Source of the DNA: Magnetococcales bacterium
GTDB taxonomy: Bacteria > Pseudomonadota > Magnetococcia > Magnetococcales > UBA8363
DNA: 63,548 nucleotides
Reading direction: 5' to 3'
Assembly: GCA_002753515.1 (NCBI GenBank)
Contig: PEAK01000019.1
Coordinates: forward strand, 1-63,548
Shown here: positions 12,201-21,241 of the stretch, piece by piece
Position numbering within the stretch: the stretch's first letter is position 1
Layout: each line of letters begins with the position of its first letter
Made by a program: the position numbers and the translations under genes
The notes under the pieces: generated by a model
Database searches by the model: none
What the model was told of the DNA's origin: nothing
What the model saw: the letters and a program-made list of their open reading frames with translations, nothing else

Positions 12201-13001
12201 CGTGGTGATGGGATTGACGACCGTTGCATCACTCGTCGCCTTCATGATGATGGTATTCGACAAACCGGTATTTTCGTTGATACCGCCTATCGCGATCAGC
12301 GTACCGTTGGCGGTCTTGGCGATATTGATGGCACCACCCGCGCCCGTGGTGCCGACGAATTCGCTCGCCTGGGCCATGCCATCGTTGTTGGCGTCGATGT
12401 AAACCTTGGCACCGGTGATATAGTCATCGGAAACCCGCACCAATTTGGTCGCGACAGTGCTGTTCTCCCCAGTTTTGTCCGCAAACGTGCTGGCGACCAC
12501 CACGCCACTGATTACCTTCGGGGCAACGCTTCCCGTACCCACAGCGGAGACCGTAGCGTCGCTTTGCCCCGCCGCAGCCGAGCCGCCGGTCATCCCCAAC
12601 GCCATCAAACCCACCGCCCCGGATCCCAAAAGCCCGAACAGGGAGGGTAGAGCGCTCCCCGTGGTCCCAACCGACATGGCGGGGGATTCCGCAGCATCGC
12701 CCTGATCCGCCCCAACCCCGGACAATGAAGACAAAGGCTCGTTACTCAGAGTGAAAGGCGTTGACGGGAGTGACGTTGCCAATTCCGCAACCGTCTGCTC
12801 GTTCCCCACCCTTTTATCAGCGTCCGTATCTTCAGGAACCGACCGTGTATCCCCGGGTTCCCGAAGTGGTTCGACCCCTGGATTTTCGATCTGGATCCCT
12901 TCGGTGGATTTGTGGTGGCGGGTGTTGTCCTTCGCCAAGTCCCTGCGCTGTACTTTTCCACGTTGGCCAACACGTTTGTCTTGAACCAAGGTCTTCTGCA
13001 T
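258..13001 (-). CDS. Giant repetitive surface protein (about 4,247 aa), putative type I secreted adhesin
   Basis: Predicted very large extracellular adhesin. It has no Sec signal peptide. A polar N-terminus leads to a hydrophobic plug (about residues 117-138, rich in Leu/Gly/Ala) and the motif SAAAG (141-145), which resembles the dialanine site cut by LapG proteases. Next come two related modules with a Ca-loop-like core (YIDANNDG, YVDVNNNG; about 193-306 and 575-686), nine SbsA/Big_5-type Ig-like domains (about 804-1818, TAPTLVSSTP...VLTFSE), eight Ig-like domains with an IDTVAGDDIIT core (about 1820-2597), two nearly identical domains (about 2608-2828), and about 24 copies of a roughly 50-residue repeat (DTALHFAATDGTL...LLALNPDVTVT) to about residue 4130. 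No clear RTX nonapeptides are seen. I prefer the ATG at 13001, preceded by GGAG at 6 nt, over the ATG at 13013, which has no ribosome site. The exporter is probably the type I system at 36.9-41.8 kb, by inference. LapA/BapA-like adhesins are the closest concept. Confidence 0.85.
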   Translation of the reverse strand: MQKTLVQDKRVGQRGKVQRRDLAKDNTRHHKSTEGIQIENPGVEPLREPGDTRSVPEDTDADKRVGNEQTVAELATSLPSTPFTLSNEPLSSLSGVGADQGDAAESPAMSVGTTGSALPSLFGLLGSGAVGLMALGMTGGSAAAGQSDATVSAVGTGSVAPKVISGVVVASTFADKTGENSTVATKLVRVSDDYITGAKVYIDANNDGMAQASEFVGTTGAGGAINIAKTANGTLIAIGGINENTGLSNTIIMKATSDATVVNPITTVIQKYIQLYGATYSQAETAVKARLGIPSTVDLKTFDPLANTSNSVAITVQKVIAEIATVALSSTSTAAAIDTLVSAIYSGTGVLDLSNSATIAKIFPVSVLPAAALSSVQAAVVKIGGASGISDIPNFLKAGVTAANLAKGSVFVPDTSSDTSLISGTVADLLASKTLTTSINVVVSDKATLAQLATIDAKAGVVVPLGGVSDTAANLAANAGGYVAGLINVTVTDKASMAQLAAIAAKTSGTVTAAGGISDTAANLVANKGGFVTGGVTVTIIDTPTTAQVAAIKALTSLQPTYTAGKAVKISDGYVEGASVYVDVNNNGIPDPEEYIGKTDKNGAINIPEDKVGTVIVTGGINTDTGLPNTAVMKAPSGGAMVTPLTTLVQKLVEKTGLSPEAAQNSVKSILGIPDGVDLQTFDPLGVEANSADAAKALAVQKVGTQIATVGATAGNMSGVFNALAEKISEISTSNAKLGGSGGTTLDLGNSVSLKDAFSKLITDASKLEAAAAASKSIGQSSTLSGVASLQKSAVETARASDTKAPTLVSSTPADNKMDVGVHQEITLRFSEDILPGSGNIVIKSDTGTDVRTIAINDTKQIWVEGNLVVIHPKVALSPGTAYGVLIATGTVMDAAGNPYAGISDKTTLNFTTSSDVTAPTLSSAAPSDNATAIPTDSNIVLTFSEPVTAGVGQIVISNGTDVRTISVNDASQITFKGKEVIINPKMNLLANSDYSVTMTAGVITDVVGNDFAGVSGTATLNFSTEADATAPILVSSTPVDNGKGALVAAPIELVFSEAVARGTGSIIISDGAKDVRTISVMDAKQVKIDGDHVTITPTKDLHTSSTYSVQMASGVFDDLAGNHFAGIIDATTLNFTTAADGSAPTLVSVTPRDNAVGVDVNANIVLTFSEKVVAAPGGFILLSSSSDTRIIPVNDSTVSIQDNVLTINSAYDLVPGATYSVQIPSGSLTDVTGNAFSGIISKSALNFTTAKDTTAPTLVSSTPADEAATVGVDVPIVLNFSEAVNAGMGDIIITNGSDDVRTLSVSDASQVMIFGKEVILNPSNPLHADQTYSVQMAAGVLKDDSGNAFAGITDATTLNFHTSADAMPPMFVSATPSDHAGDVLAGANIVLTFSKDVVEGHGNIFIKSADGLDVRLIPVTDEAQVTVSGSTVTINPYVDLEPGVAYTIEMDAGTLKDASGNAFGGISSDDELHFTTAMDTTAPTLVSFSPSHGDASVALDAPIMLAFSKDVEAGYGSIVLRDDTGAETSIDVQDTSQVYVIGSMVMIKPTAGFAVGKTYSVSMDSGVLVDASGNAYAGTDGSEIDFGTVAESTAPTLVSSTPALDAHAVAVGADVVLTFSEDVVAGHGAIVIASESGDDVRFIDVTDTTQVTISGTHVTINPTVDLHANQNYFVSVMHGALEDTSGNAFAGMGSTGLVFKTVDTMAPMLVSSLPGDNDVNVGLNPDIVLTFSEDVVAGTGNIVISNGTDVHTIAVGDTSQVTIDGGVVTIHPTDALQGGSTYAVQMDAGVIEDMDGNTFTGIADTTTLNFNTLHTSGPGAPTINTIAGDDIITLAEIGSKITGTTDSGTSVTLLFGSVTHDATVTSTTWEYELQKDDIVALGSGSGSVVAVAVDVSGNLSSETSHTVHVDIPFPALSVDTVAGDDIISASEVHSVISGTTDAGAAVTLMLGDLEREATIITKVTSTGKETTWSYTLTDDDITAMGQGEDEIVVKATNALGITKVESHTVVVNTDGSGPVVTIDTIAGDDMITAGEENSIITGTTTAGTEVLLYMGQEAREATVTGTTWSYTLTNGDIASLGQGQTSIWAVATDTATQKTGYGSHAVMVDTLDATSKVSIDTVAGDDIVTLSELTSIITGTTANGSSVTLYVGGFERDATVVDGSGHATWSYTLDKQDISALGKGTATITAVAMDENGNFESQTSRDVTLDIPLPGVAIHTVAGDDIIGANETNSVISGSVETGSTVELLIGGTQRTATVSDDTWTYTLTTEDIDTMGQGSVTILATATNSYGIANTVTHDVLVSTNGTGPTVSIDTVASDDTITAEEAGNVHITGTTVENSTVELTIGGITRAADVSGTTFSYTLTSEDITNMGQGSETIWAVVHDSDGHVGGATREITVDTLAVADKVSIDPIAGDDIISLGEQNGVITGFAANGSKVVLDIGGFERDATVMDGDGHATWSYTLVDADISNMGSGSDAIIATAYDANGFVMSAAQREVTIDIAAPGVTINTVAGDDIINAGEETSVITGSVAAGSSVSLLIGNEFHDATVSGETWSYTLTEADVTALGSGSHTIVATATNSLGITGEVSRDIMVDTEVSPPADITAPVFVSAEVNGNILVMTYSDASQLDAANGPANSNFNVLVNGNQDMVTQSVVDADARTVTLTLTNPVTQQDSVTVAYSAPPVNAVNTIQDILGNDVAGLPDTAVTNNTPAPGGDTDAPVFVSAEVNGNILVLTYSDASQLDAANGPANSNFNVLVNGNQDMVTQSVVDADARTVTLTLTNPVTQQDSVTVAYSAPPVNAVNTIQDILGNDVAGLPDTAVTNNTVLSNLSDTAIHFATIDGTLQPGIAAILAGNPNVTLTTAATLAQAQAVKGATTGTITLDGGLNDTLVHLVASDGTLVTGVHDLLTGNPDVTVSGVANVAQAVALYGETTGSLILSDGVTDTAEALGGPVSGSGIPQVMDMLSDSHPDVTITDAARVSQATAVMSALGGSSATLTLNVGMTDMAEGYVSLLGTLQTGVAALLALNPNVTITDAANVVQAKAIQVATTGTMTLSAGLTDTSVHYAATDGTLATGVAALLALNPDIAISDVYATTPAQYSAIDNATTGAITFHEFATNNIVAVNGTLENGFNTLVTAHPAINLVLEAGASVATAQYAALDTAVTGTLSIRDTAAHFSATDGTLVAGVANLLALNPVVDVTSSANVAQAAAIKGATTGTLTLTGGLGDTALHFAAADGTLENGVSTLLALHPNVTVTNGASVTAAQLTAIKATTGTVTLQDEATNFVTGNGTLKASVTALLAENPDLSITTAVTVAQATTLKGATTGTVTTTGGLRDTAHHYLTEDNYLQPAAYDYLQHSYTGSPLTNPPLVIEEGASVTLAQFNAIAGFYDTYPIFSDTALNYADLDGTLKHADAPFRTTGHSIIISDAANVAQAVAVDGVVTGSATLALSGGLQDTALHFAQADGTLETGVGALLAVNPNVTVTDGATATAAQITAIQATQGSVTLSDTAIHFVATDGTLQSGVAALLALNPDITITDAASMTAAQLTAISGTTTGTVTLEDTALHFAQTDGTLQTGVASFLAAHPAITITDAANLDQAYAVSTAANDGVTFAGGITDTPDHFAAAVGGALVGNFNNLAAMNVVPNIIFLNGASATVDQVNAVLTNIIGTLTLEDTALNFSGIDGTLASGVSALLALNPEVIVTSVANVAQAKAVDAATTGNLDFHGGLSDTAQHFATASGTLEAGVDPILAGNPDVTLTTVATVAQALAVDKATSGDLVLTGGLADSAIHLGEVGGTLQAGVADLLALNPNLTVNTGASVALAKALDAATTGQMDLTGGLSDSAVSFAATDGTLAAGVAALLALNPDVTIGTVATVAQAKAVDDATTGAMVFQGGLSDTAAHFAASNGTLAAGVTSLLALNPDITVTEGASVTDAQYAALDATTGHVVLSDTALHYVALDGTLDANFQNIATLHNPDVKVTDNVTVVQAAALDMATSGILHFSAFSDTALHFAATDGTLATHVSDLLDLHSGRVVFEDAANVAQAMAVFGHGAPGITFNNGLEGAAFDFFDGTDTMIAAVQNMIITEGSVAVTITDTINVSELTAFSQTLDLDGMPPVVHAGVTDTAAHINAADFSTLLGTSDTITLNIGDAGALSLDHGEAALIEQVTNAGTTTITDLTGLVASSGTEAGGAAGVDAAGEWTWDAGTHTLTWFDTALHTLVIDGHTTVDTSDPTRFVIT
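600..4515 (-). repeat. About 24 tandem copies of a ~50-residue coding repeat
   Basis: This is the C-terminal third of the giant protein. Each unit carries a [S/T/G]DTAxHFAxxDGTL core, then LLALNPDVTVT, then a small-residue strand such as VAQAKAVDAATTG and a short turn (LTGGL). Copies have diverged at the DNA level, unlike the recent duplication at 4.5-5.2 kb. The alternation of short strands with Gly/Asp turns would suit a solenoid or beta-helix. I do not recognise the family. Confidence 0.75.
4516..5179 (-). repeat. 319-bp near-identical direct duplication inside the giant gene
   Basis: Positions 4516-4834 and 4861-5179 match with an offset of 345 bp and only about five mismatches that I can see. 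Each copy encodes one domain of about 115 residues (FVSAEVNGNILV...YSAPPVNAVN...AVTNNT) resembling SwmB-type Ig-like domains. The near identity, against the divergence of all neighbouring repeats, points to recent duplication or gene conversion. Confidence 0.9.
5205..10600 (-). repeat. Arrays of nine Big_5-like and eight Ig-like coding repeats
   Basis: Nine units of about 107-112 residues lie at about 7,550-10,600. Each starts TAPTLVSSTPxDN and contains VLTFSExV and a T-L-x-F terminal strand, typical of SbsA/Big_5 Ig-like domains. Eight units of about 95 residues lie at about 5,205-7,545. Each starts with a VSIDTVAGDDIIT-like strand and carries TWSYTLTxxDI and MGQGS motifs, like other bacterial Ig-like domains in large adhesins. 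These probably form the extended stalk. Confidence 0.8.
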
Positions 13002-13288
13002 GCCACTCTCCATTGTCTAAACACCCAAGCGCAGGGAACCCGGGGATCGGAACAATCCCCAAACAACCGACCCACCCAAAATATTTATATAGCGTTACGC
13101 CGCCCTTCTCGCGTAGCGTACCTTGTTTCGCCCCGATTGGCAAACAGAACTTTTCCTGGCCGGTAGCATTTCGCTTTACAAGGGCGGCAGATAGCTTCAT
13201 CGACAGGCACATGGAAAAAGGAGTTTCCTACCCCGGACAAACCGGGTAACCTGGGGTCAGCAACACTACGATGACAGGGGAAAGCACC

Positions 13289-13975
13289 GTGACGCAGGCC
13301 GTAACCTTTGATGACGTCTGGAAAATGTTTCAGGAAGTTTCCGCTCAAATGCGTGAAACCGACCGTAAATTCCAAGAAATGGTCCGGGAAGACCGTGAAC
13401 GAAGGGTAGAACTCGATCGCAAATTCCAGGAGACAGACCACCAGATCAAGGAAGTTTCATCCCAAATGCGAGAAACCGACCGTCAAATGAAAGAAACCGA
13501 CCGTCAAATGAAAGAAACCGATCGCAAAGTCAAAGAGGTTTCCAAACAAATTGGTCAACTGGGAGGTCGTTTGGGTGAATTTGTTGAGGGCTTGGTTGCC
13601 CCTGCATGCAAGACTCTTTTTGCACAACGAGGTATCCCGGTTCACAAAGTGAGTCGGCGGATCGAGGCAAGTCTTCCTGGAAATCGACATATGGAAATTG
13701 ACCTGTTTGTTGTCAATACCGACGCCGTATCGCTGGTCGAAGTGAAAAGCAAATTAACGATCGAAGATGTTCAAGAACATATGGTACGCATGTCCGAGTT
13801 CAAGGAATTCTTCCCAGAATATGCTGACAAGAGAGCCTTTGGTGCAGTTGCCGGTATGGTGGTTGAAGAACGCGTCGTGCGTTTTGCCATCAAGCATGGT
13901 TTGTTCGTCATGGTGCAGGCGGGTGATTCGGTGCATTTGGCCAATGACGAGGCTTTTGTACCTCGCACATGGTGA
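13289..13975 (+). CDS. Coiled-coil protein with C-terminal PD-(D/E)XK-like domain (DUF3782-like)
   Basis: A protein of about 228 aa. Residues 1-95 form a heptad-rich coiled coil with repeated RETDRQMKETDR units, including a perfect 21-bp tandem repeat (13481-13522). The C-terminal half has the pattern of a PD-(D/E)XK nuclease-like fold: EIDLFVVNTD followed by VSLVEVKSKL, giving D...ExK catalytic-type residues, as in the DUF3782/DUF1626 families. The target is unknown. The GTG at 13289 is preceded by AGGGGA at 7 nt; the upstream in-frame ATG at 13271 has no ribosome site. It is transcribed divergently from the giant gene across about 290 bp. Such proteins are common, often multicopy and usually annotated as hypothetical. 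Nuclease activity is not shown here. Confidence 0.75.
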   Translation: MTQAVTFDDVWKMFQEVSAQMRETDRKFQEMVREDRERRVELDRKFQETDHQIKEVSSQMRETDRQMKETDRQMKETDRKVKEVSKQIGQLGGRLGEFVEGLVAPACKTLFAQRGIPVHKVSRRIEASLPGNRHMEIDLFVVNTDAVSLVEVKSKLTIEDVQEHMVRMSEFKEFFPEYADKRAFGAVAGMVVEERVVRFAIKHGLFVMVQAGDSVHLANDEAFVPRTW

Positions 13976-14118
13976 ACTGTATGCCTGGAGAGCCGGTTTT
14001 CCCTGATAATCTCGCTTGAGAGTAGAAGTGCCATGGGATATTGTCTTTCAGGTAGCGGCCAGAATTAACAATTTGTTGCTTATATGGCATCAAGCTCTCG
14101 TTGAAGGAGTTCCTCAGG

Positions 14119-15057
14119 GTGCGCGTACTCGTAACAGGTGGAGCAGGGTTTATCGGTAGTCATCTCGTTGACAAATTGTTGCTCCGTGGGCATGAGGTGG
14201 TCGTTATTGACCGCTTTCTGCGCGGCAACAAATTGACGCGCGAGGCCATAAGAAACATTCGACTCGTGGAGGGGGATGTCCGGGATACCCGTTTGGTTCT
14301 CGAACTCACCAAGGATTGTGATCTCATTTTTCATCTCGCCGCCTATCTGGGTGTCGATATCGTCGCCGATCATCCCCTGGAAACCATGGACACCGAAGCG
14401 GTCGGCATGAAAAATATTGCCAATGCCGCCGTGATCAACGGTATCGAAAAGGTTGTCTACGCCTCCACCAGCGGGGTCTACGGCAAAGCGGCCATTGAAA
14501 TGGCCGTGGATGAAGATTTTCAAGTGGCCCCCAACTCCAGCTATGCCATCGCCAAACGCTACAACGAAATCTATCTGCAATCCCTCTTCAAGGAAAAGCA
14601 GATTCAATCTTTTTCCCTGCGCTATTTCAACGTCTATGGTCCCCGTCAGGATACCCGCATGGTCCTGCCCCGTTTTTTTCAGCAGGCCATCGAGGGGAAA
14701 CCATTGACGGTGTTCGGACAAGGGTTGCAAACCCGCGATTTCACCTACATCGACGATGTGGTGGAAGCCTCAATCCGCATTTCCGAGGCGGGCAAGGGAT
14801 GCGAAATCATCAACATCGCCCGGGGCGAAGATGTCCCGATCGTGGAACTGGCCAAAGCGGTCGTCCAACTGGTATCCTCCCCCTCACAGGTCCAATGCCT
14901 CGAGCCGCCTCCGGGACGCTACGACTTTGAAGTGCAGCGCCGTTGCGGCAACTCCGAAAAATTGACCCGCATGACCGGCTATCAACTCGCCACACCCCTG
15001 GCAACAGGATTGGGATACACCTACGATTACATTAAAAATCACCTGATCCTATCGTAA
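14119..15057 (+). CDS. NAD-dependent epimerase/dehydratase (extended SDR, sugar nucleotide)
   Basis: Cytoplasmic enzyme of the extended short-chain dehydrogenase family, most like UDP-glucose 4-epimerases and UDP-sugar dehydratases. The N-terminal Rossmann motif GGAGFIG lies at residues 7-13. The catalytic pair is Y142 and K146 (SSYAIAKRY) with the upstream Ser/Thr of ASTSGVYG. RYFNVYGPRQ and the TRDFTYIDDV motif mark the substrate-binding half. The start is GTG at 14119 with GAAGGAG 9 nt upstream. A TTG at 14101 is in frame but less likely. It is followed after 17 bp by a glycosyltransferase, so the pair probably makes a sugar donor and uses it in surface glycan or lipid glycosylation. The exact sugar cannot be told from sequence. 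Confidence 0.9.
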   Translation: MRVLVTGGAGFIGSHLVDKLLLRGHEVVVIDRFLRGNKLTREAIRNIRLVEGDVRDTRLVLELTKDCDLIFHLAAYLGVDIVADHPLETMDTEAVGMKNIANAAVINGIEKVVYASTSGVYGKAAIEMAVDEDFQVAPNSSYAIAKRYNEIYLQSLFKEKQIQSFSLRYFNVYGPRQDTRMVLPRFFQQAIEGKPLTVFGQGLQTRDFTYIDDVVEASIRISEAGKGCEIINIARGEDVPIVELAKAVVQLVSSPSQVQCLEPPPGRYDFEVQRRCGNSEKLTRMTGYQLATPLATGLGYTYDYIKNHLILS

Positions 15058-15074
15058 CAAAGGAAAGCCCAGGC

Positions 15075-16076
15075 ATGAATACTGGTGACGTCATAACCCC
15101 GGCCCACACGAATGCCGATGCTGTGGAAATCTCCATCGTTGTGCCCGTTCTGAACGAAGAAGGTAACATTTTCGAACTCTACAAACGGGTCCGGGAACTC
15201 CTGGAAGATCGGCTTCAGCTCTCCTTTGAACTGTTGTTCGTGGATGACGGCAGTCGGGACCGCTCCTGGGAAATCATTGAAACTTTGAATCGGAACGATC
15301 CACGGGTCAAAGGATTGCGTTTTTCCCGTAATTTCGGCCATCAAAAGGCCATCAAAGCGGGATTGGACGCCTCCACAGGGGCTGCGGTCATCTCGATGGA
15401 TTGTGACCTGCAACACCCCCCGGCCCTGATCGAAACCATGATCGGCAAATGGCGCGAAGGCTACGATACCGTCAATATGGTGAAAACCTCGACGGAAAAA
15501 TTGGGCTTTTTCCGCGCCGGGATCACAAAACTGGGCTATGGCATCATCAATCTGTTTTCCGAAGTGCGTATGCAGCCGGGTGGATCCGACTTCCGCCTCC
15601 TCGACCGGCATGTAGTGGAACAGATCAAACGCTTGTCGGAAGATCGATTGTTGCTGCGGGGCATCGTCAGTTGGCTCGGCTTCCGTGTCGTTCACATCGA
15701 ATACAAAGCGGAGGAACGGTTCGCTGGCCGTTCGCAATATACCTTCCGCAAGCTGGCGTCGCTGGTCATCTCCGGTCTGATGTCCTTTTCGACCGCACCA
15801 TTGCGCATGGTGGTCTATATGGGACTCGTCGTGGCACTGGGGAGCTTTTCGTATGGTCTCTATCTTTTCACCAAATGGTTGCTCTACGGGGTGGTTATTT
15901 CGGGATGGCTGACCATCGTATTGCTGATTTTGCTGGTGGGGGGGACCATTTTGCTGGTTTTGGGGATCATCGGAGAATATGTCGCCCGCATTTACGAAGG
16001 CAACCAAAAACGTCCCGAATACATTTTGTTGGAGTCCACCGGCCAACCCCGCCGGAAAAGATCCCCCCCAGGGTGA
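15075..16076 (+). CDS. GT2 glycosyltransferase, dolichyl-phosphate mannosyltransferase/GtrB-like
   Basis: A 333-aa membrane-anchored family 2 glycosyltransferase. The N-terminal GT-A domain has VVPVLNEEGN, the VDDGSRDRS nucleotide-binding motif and a DCDLQHPP metal-binding segment. Two C-terminal transmembrane segments (about 240-262 and 274-300) follow, as in GtrB/ArnC-type enzymes that load a sugar onto undecaprenyl phosphate at the inner membrane. The AAAGGA ribosome site lies about 10 nt before the ATG. It is the second gene of a likely two-gene unit with the epimerase. The donor and final acceptor are unknown. Confidence 0.9.
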   Translation: MNTGDVITPAHTNADAVEISIVVPVLNEEGNIFELYKRVRELLEDRLQLSFELLFVDDGSRDRSWEIIETLNRNDPRVKGLRFSRNFGHQKAIKAGLDASTGAAVISMDCDLQHPPALIETMIGKWREGYDTVNMVKTSTEKLGFFRAGITKLGYGIINLFSEVRMQPGGSDFRLLDRHVVEQIKRLSEDRLLLRGIVSWLGFRVVHIEYKAEERFAGRSQYTFRKLASLVISGLMSFSTAPLRMVVYMGLVVALGSFSYGLYLFTKWLLYGVVISGWLTIVLLILLVGGTILLVLGIIGEYVARIYEGNQKRPEYILLESTGQPRRKRSPPG

Positions 16077-16109
16077 AGGGGATATCCCCCGGATTGACCT
16101 TGGACACGA

Positions 16110-16757
16110 TCACCGCCTTGAATACCTTTGGACAATCTGCAAAAAGGTTTCGGCTATGACTCGGGGATCCCGCCAATCGGGACCAAACGAGGCATGCCAG
16201 CGTCCCTTGGGATTGAACAGGATGATGGTGGCGGGTGGATTCGGTCCCGCCGGTTGCGGACGGGAAAAATCGAGGGTGACACCCAATTCTTCGGCGAAAT
16301 GGCGAACCGCCTCGTCGGATCCCGTCACACCGGTCCAGCCACTCGTCAAACGCGAGAGATAACCGCGCAGCACCTCGGGTTGATCACGCCGGGGATCCAC
16401 CGTGGCAAACACCCATTGCGTTGCTGGCACGAGGCGGGGATTGTTCGGCAAAGTACGCCTGACCTCCTCCAGTAGAGGTGGCGAACCGGGACAATCCACC
16501 AAACAATGGGTCATGCCAAAAACCAGGAATGTCCAGGGACCCAGCAAACGATCCACTTGAAAAGGACGACCCTGGTGGTCGATCAGGTCGAAAGCCCCCA
16601 TCCCTCTGGGTTTGGCCAGTACCACCTTTTCCAGATTGACGGGCGGTTTTCGACTTTCCAAAAACTGCTTGTAGCCAATCTGCACCACCAGGGTGAACAG
16701 GATACCGAATACGACGAAAACAAGTTGGTTTTTGTATTTGCGGAATGTTGGCAGCAT
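16110..16757 (-). CDS. SCO1/SenC-like membrane-anchored thioredoxin-fold protein
   Basis: A protein of about 215 aa with one N-terminal membrane anchor (QLVFVVFGILFTLVVQIGY) and a periplasmic thioredoxin-like domain. The SCO copper-site motif CxxxC is present (FGMTHCLVDCP), as are the downstream TVDPRRDQPEVL segment and the terminal strand and loop IILFNPKGRW. SCO proteins deliver copper to cytochrome oxidase or act in thiol redox. The distal copper-ligand His normally found shortly before the last strands is not evident: that stretch reads AGPNPPATIILF. An upstream in-frame GTG at 16835 with AGGA at 6 nt would add 26 residues; I prefer the ATG at 16757 because it leaves a normal short tail before the anchor. 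It is a single gene between two plus-strand units. A copper role is uncertain without the His. Confidence 0.75.
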   Translation of the reverse strand: MLPTFRKYKNQLVFVVFGILFTLVVQIGYKQFLESRKPPVNLEKVVLAKPRGMGAFDLIDHQGRPFQVDRLLGPWTFLVFGMTHCLVDCPGSPPLLEEVRRTLPNNPRLVPATQWVFATVDPRRDQPEVLRGYLSRLTSGWTGVTGSDEAVRHFAEELGVTLDFSRPQPAGPNPPATIILFNPKGRWHASFGPDWRDPRVIAETFLQIVQRYSRR

Positions 16758-16956
16758 GGATCCTAAGTCACCAGGGGACGTTTGGGGAAGAAAGGGGGTG
16801 CCACGAAAAAGGGAAAACTTCCTTTCGATCGGCACCCGGTATCCTACCCGGAATTGGCCAAGTTTGGCAAAATTTTTAAAATCGCCTTGACGTTAATAGC
16901 GATAATTGGTTCTATGGGCACGACTCATCCTGAGTTCGACCTTTTGCGGAGACGTT

Positions 16957-18308
16957 ATGCCTTTTATCCCCCACACCCCGGACGATATCCAGGTCATGCT
17001 GGCGACCATTGGGGTGGACAGTGTGGAGCGGCTGTTTGAAGAGATTGACCCGGAATTGCGTTGTCAGCCACTCAATCTGCCCGAACCTTTGGAAGAGTGG
17101 CAGGTCACCCGGCTGATGCGACAGCGGGCGGCACGGGATCGCTCCGACCTGTGTTTGATCGGTGCCGGCTCCTATGCCCATCACATCCCCGCCGTGGTTT
17201 GGCAAATGGCGTCGCGGGGTGAATTTTACACCGCCTATACCCCTTACCAGGCGGAAGCAAGTCAAGGAACCTTGCAGATCCTCTACGAATTTCAAACCAT
17301 GATGGCCTCCCTGACGGGATTGGAAGCCGCCAATGCATCGATGTACGATGGCGCCAGCGCCCTGGCAGAAGCGATACTGATGGCGATTCGCCTGCAAGGA
17401 TCGGGGAAAAAACGGCGCATCCTGATCCCAGCGACGCTGAACCGACGCTTCCTGTCCACGGTCCAGGCCCTGGTGCGCGATCTCGACATCGAACTGGTAA
17501 CACTCCCCTTCAATACCGCAACCGGTATCACCGATCCCCAATCCGTGGAATCTCACAAAGACGACGGCTATTGCGCCCTGGTCATTCCCCAACCCAATTT
17601 TTTCGGGGGATTGGAAGAATGCGATACCTTGACCGACATCGCCCATCAGCACGGGGCCTTGGTGATCGGGGTGGTCAATCCCGTTGCCCTGGGGCTGTTG
17701 ACGCCCCCCGGGGCCTGGGGCGCGAAAGGAGCCGATATCGCCTGCGGGGAAGGACAACCCTTGGGGGCTCCCCCTTCCTCCGGGGGACCGGGATTCGGCT
17801 TCATGTGCTGTCGCACGGCGCACGTACGGCAACTGCCGGGGCGTATCGTCGGTAGCACCGTCGATCACCACGGTCAACGCGGATTCGTCCTGACCCTGCA
17901 AGCCCGGGAACAACACATCCGTCGTTCTCGCGCCACGTCCAACATCTGTTCCAACCAGGGGTTGATGACCATCGCCGCCGCCATTCATCTGTCATTGTTG
18001 GGGCCGAACGGCCTGAAGCGCATCGCCCTGGCGTGTCACGACAATGCAACCCAACTGTTGGCCATGCTCCTCGCCATTCCCGGTGTCTCCCGGGTGTTTT
18101 CCCAACCATTCTTCCACGAGGTGGCGGTGCGACTGCCAACCGATGTTACCAAGGTGTTGGAAAAGCTTCAGCAACGCGGTATCGCCGGCGGTTACCCCCT
18201 GGCCAGGGATTATCCCGGAATGGACAATACATTGCTGATTTGCACAACCGAAACACTCTCCCCGGAAGACAGGGAACGTTTCGTAGCCACGTTGCGCGAG
18301 GTGATGGC

Positions 18309-18312
<4 letters not shown>
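16957..18312 (+). CDS. gcvPA: Glycine dehydrogenase (decarboxylating) subunit 1
   Basis: The N-terminal half of the split P-protein of the glycine cleavage system, 451 aa, a normal length for GcvPA. With GcvPB it decarboxylates glycine on PLP and passes the aminomethyl group to GcvH. Diagnostic stretches include the N-terminus [26 protein letters not shown], the [15 protein letters not shown] region and [13 protein letters not shown] near the C-terminus. The ATG at 16957 is preceded by GGAG at 5 nt. Longer in-frame starts lack this. Its stop overlaps the gcvPB start by 4 bp, so the two are translationally coupled. GcvT and GcvH are not in the window. Confidence 0.96.
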
Positions 18313-21115
<2,803 letters not shown>

Positions 21116-21168
21116 TCGTTATTCATAGCTCCAGGGAGGGTGGTCTCGCCCTCCCTGATCCATACGCA

Positions 21169-21205
21169 AACACCCCGGACAGATTTTCTTCCGGGGTGTT
21201 CTTTT
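21169..21205 (+). terminator. Rho-independent terminator after eno
   Basis: The 10-bp perfect stem aacaccccgg / ccggggtgtt (21169-21178 and 21191-21200) encloses a 12-nt AT-rich loop and is followed by ctttt. It lies 53 bp after the enolase stop. A weaker gggaggg/ccctccc hairpin precedes it at 21134-21155. Confidence 0.85.
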
Positions 21206-21241
21206 GTCACCAGGGATCGATACCGGGTTGCCGTCAAAGGG

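Noticed and set aside
13014-13288. Possible riboswitch in the divergent region, from cccgg/ccggg hairpins
   Set aside because: The small hairpin at 13238-13252 does not match the core motifs of the c-di-GMP or other riboswitches I know.
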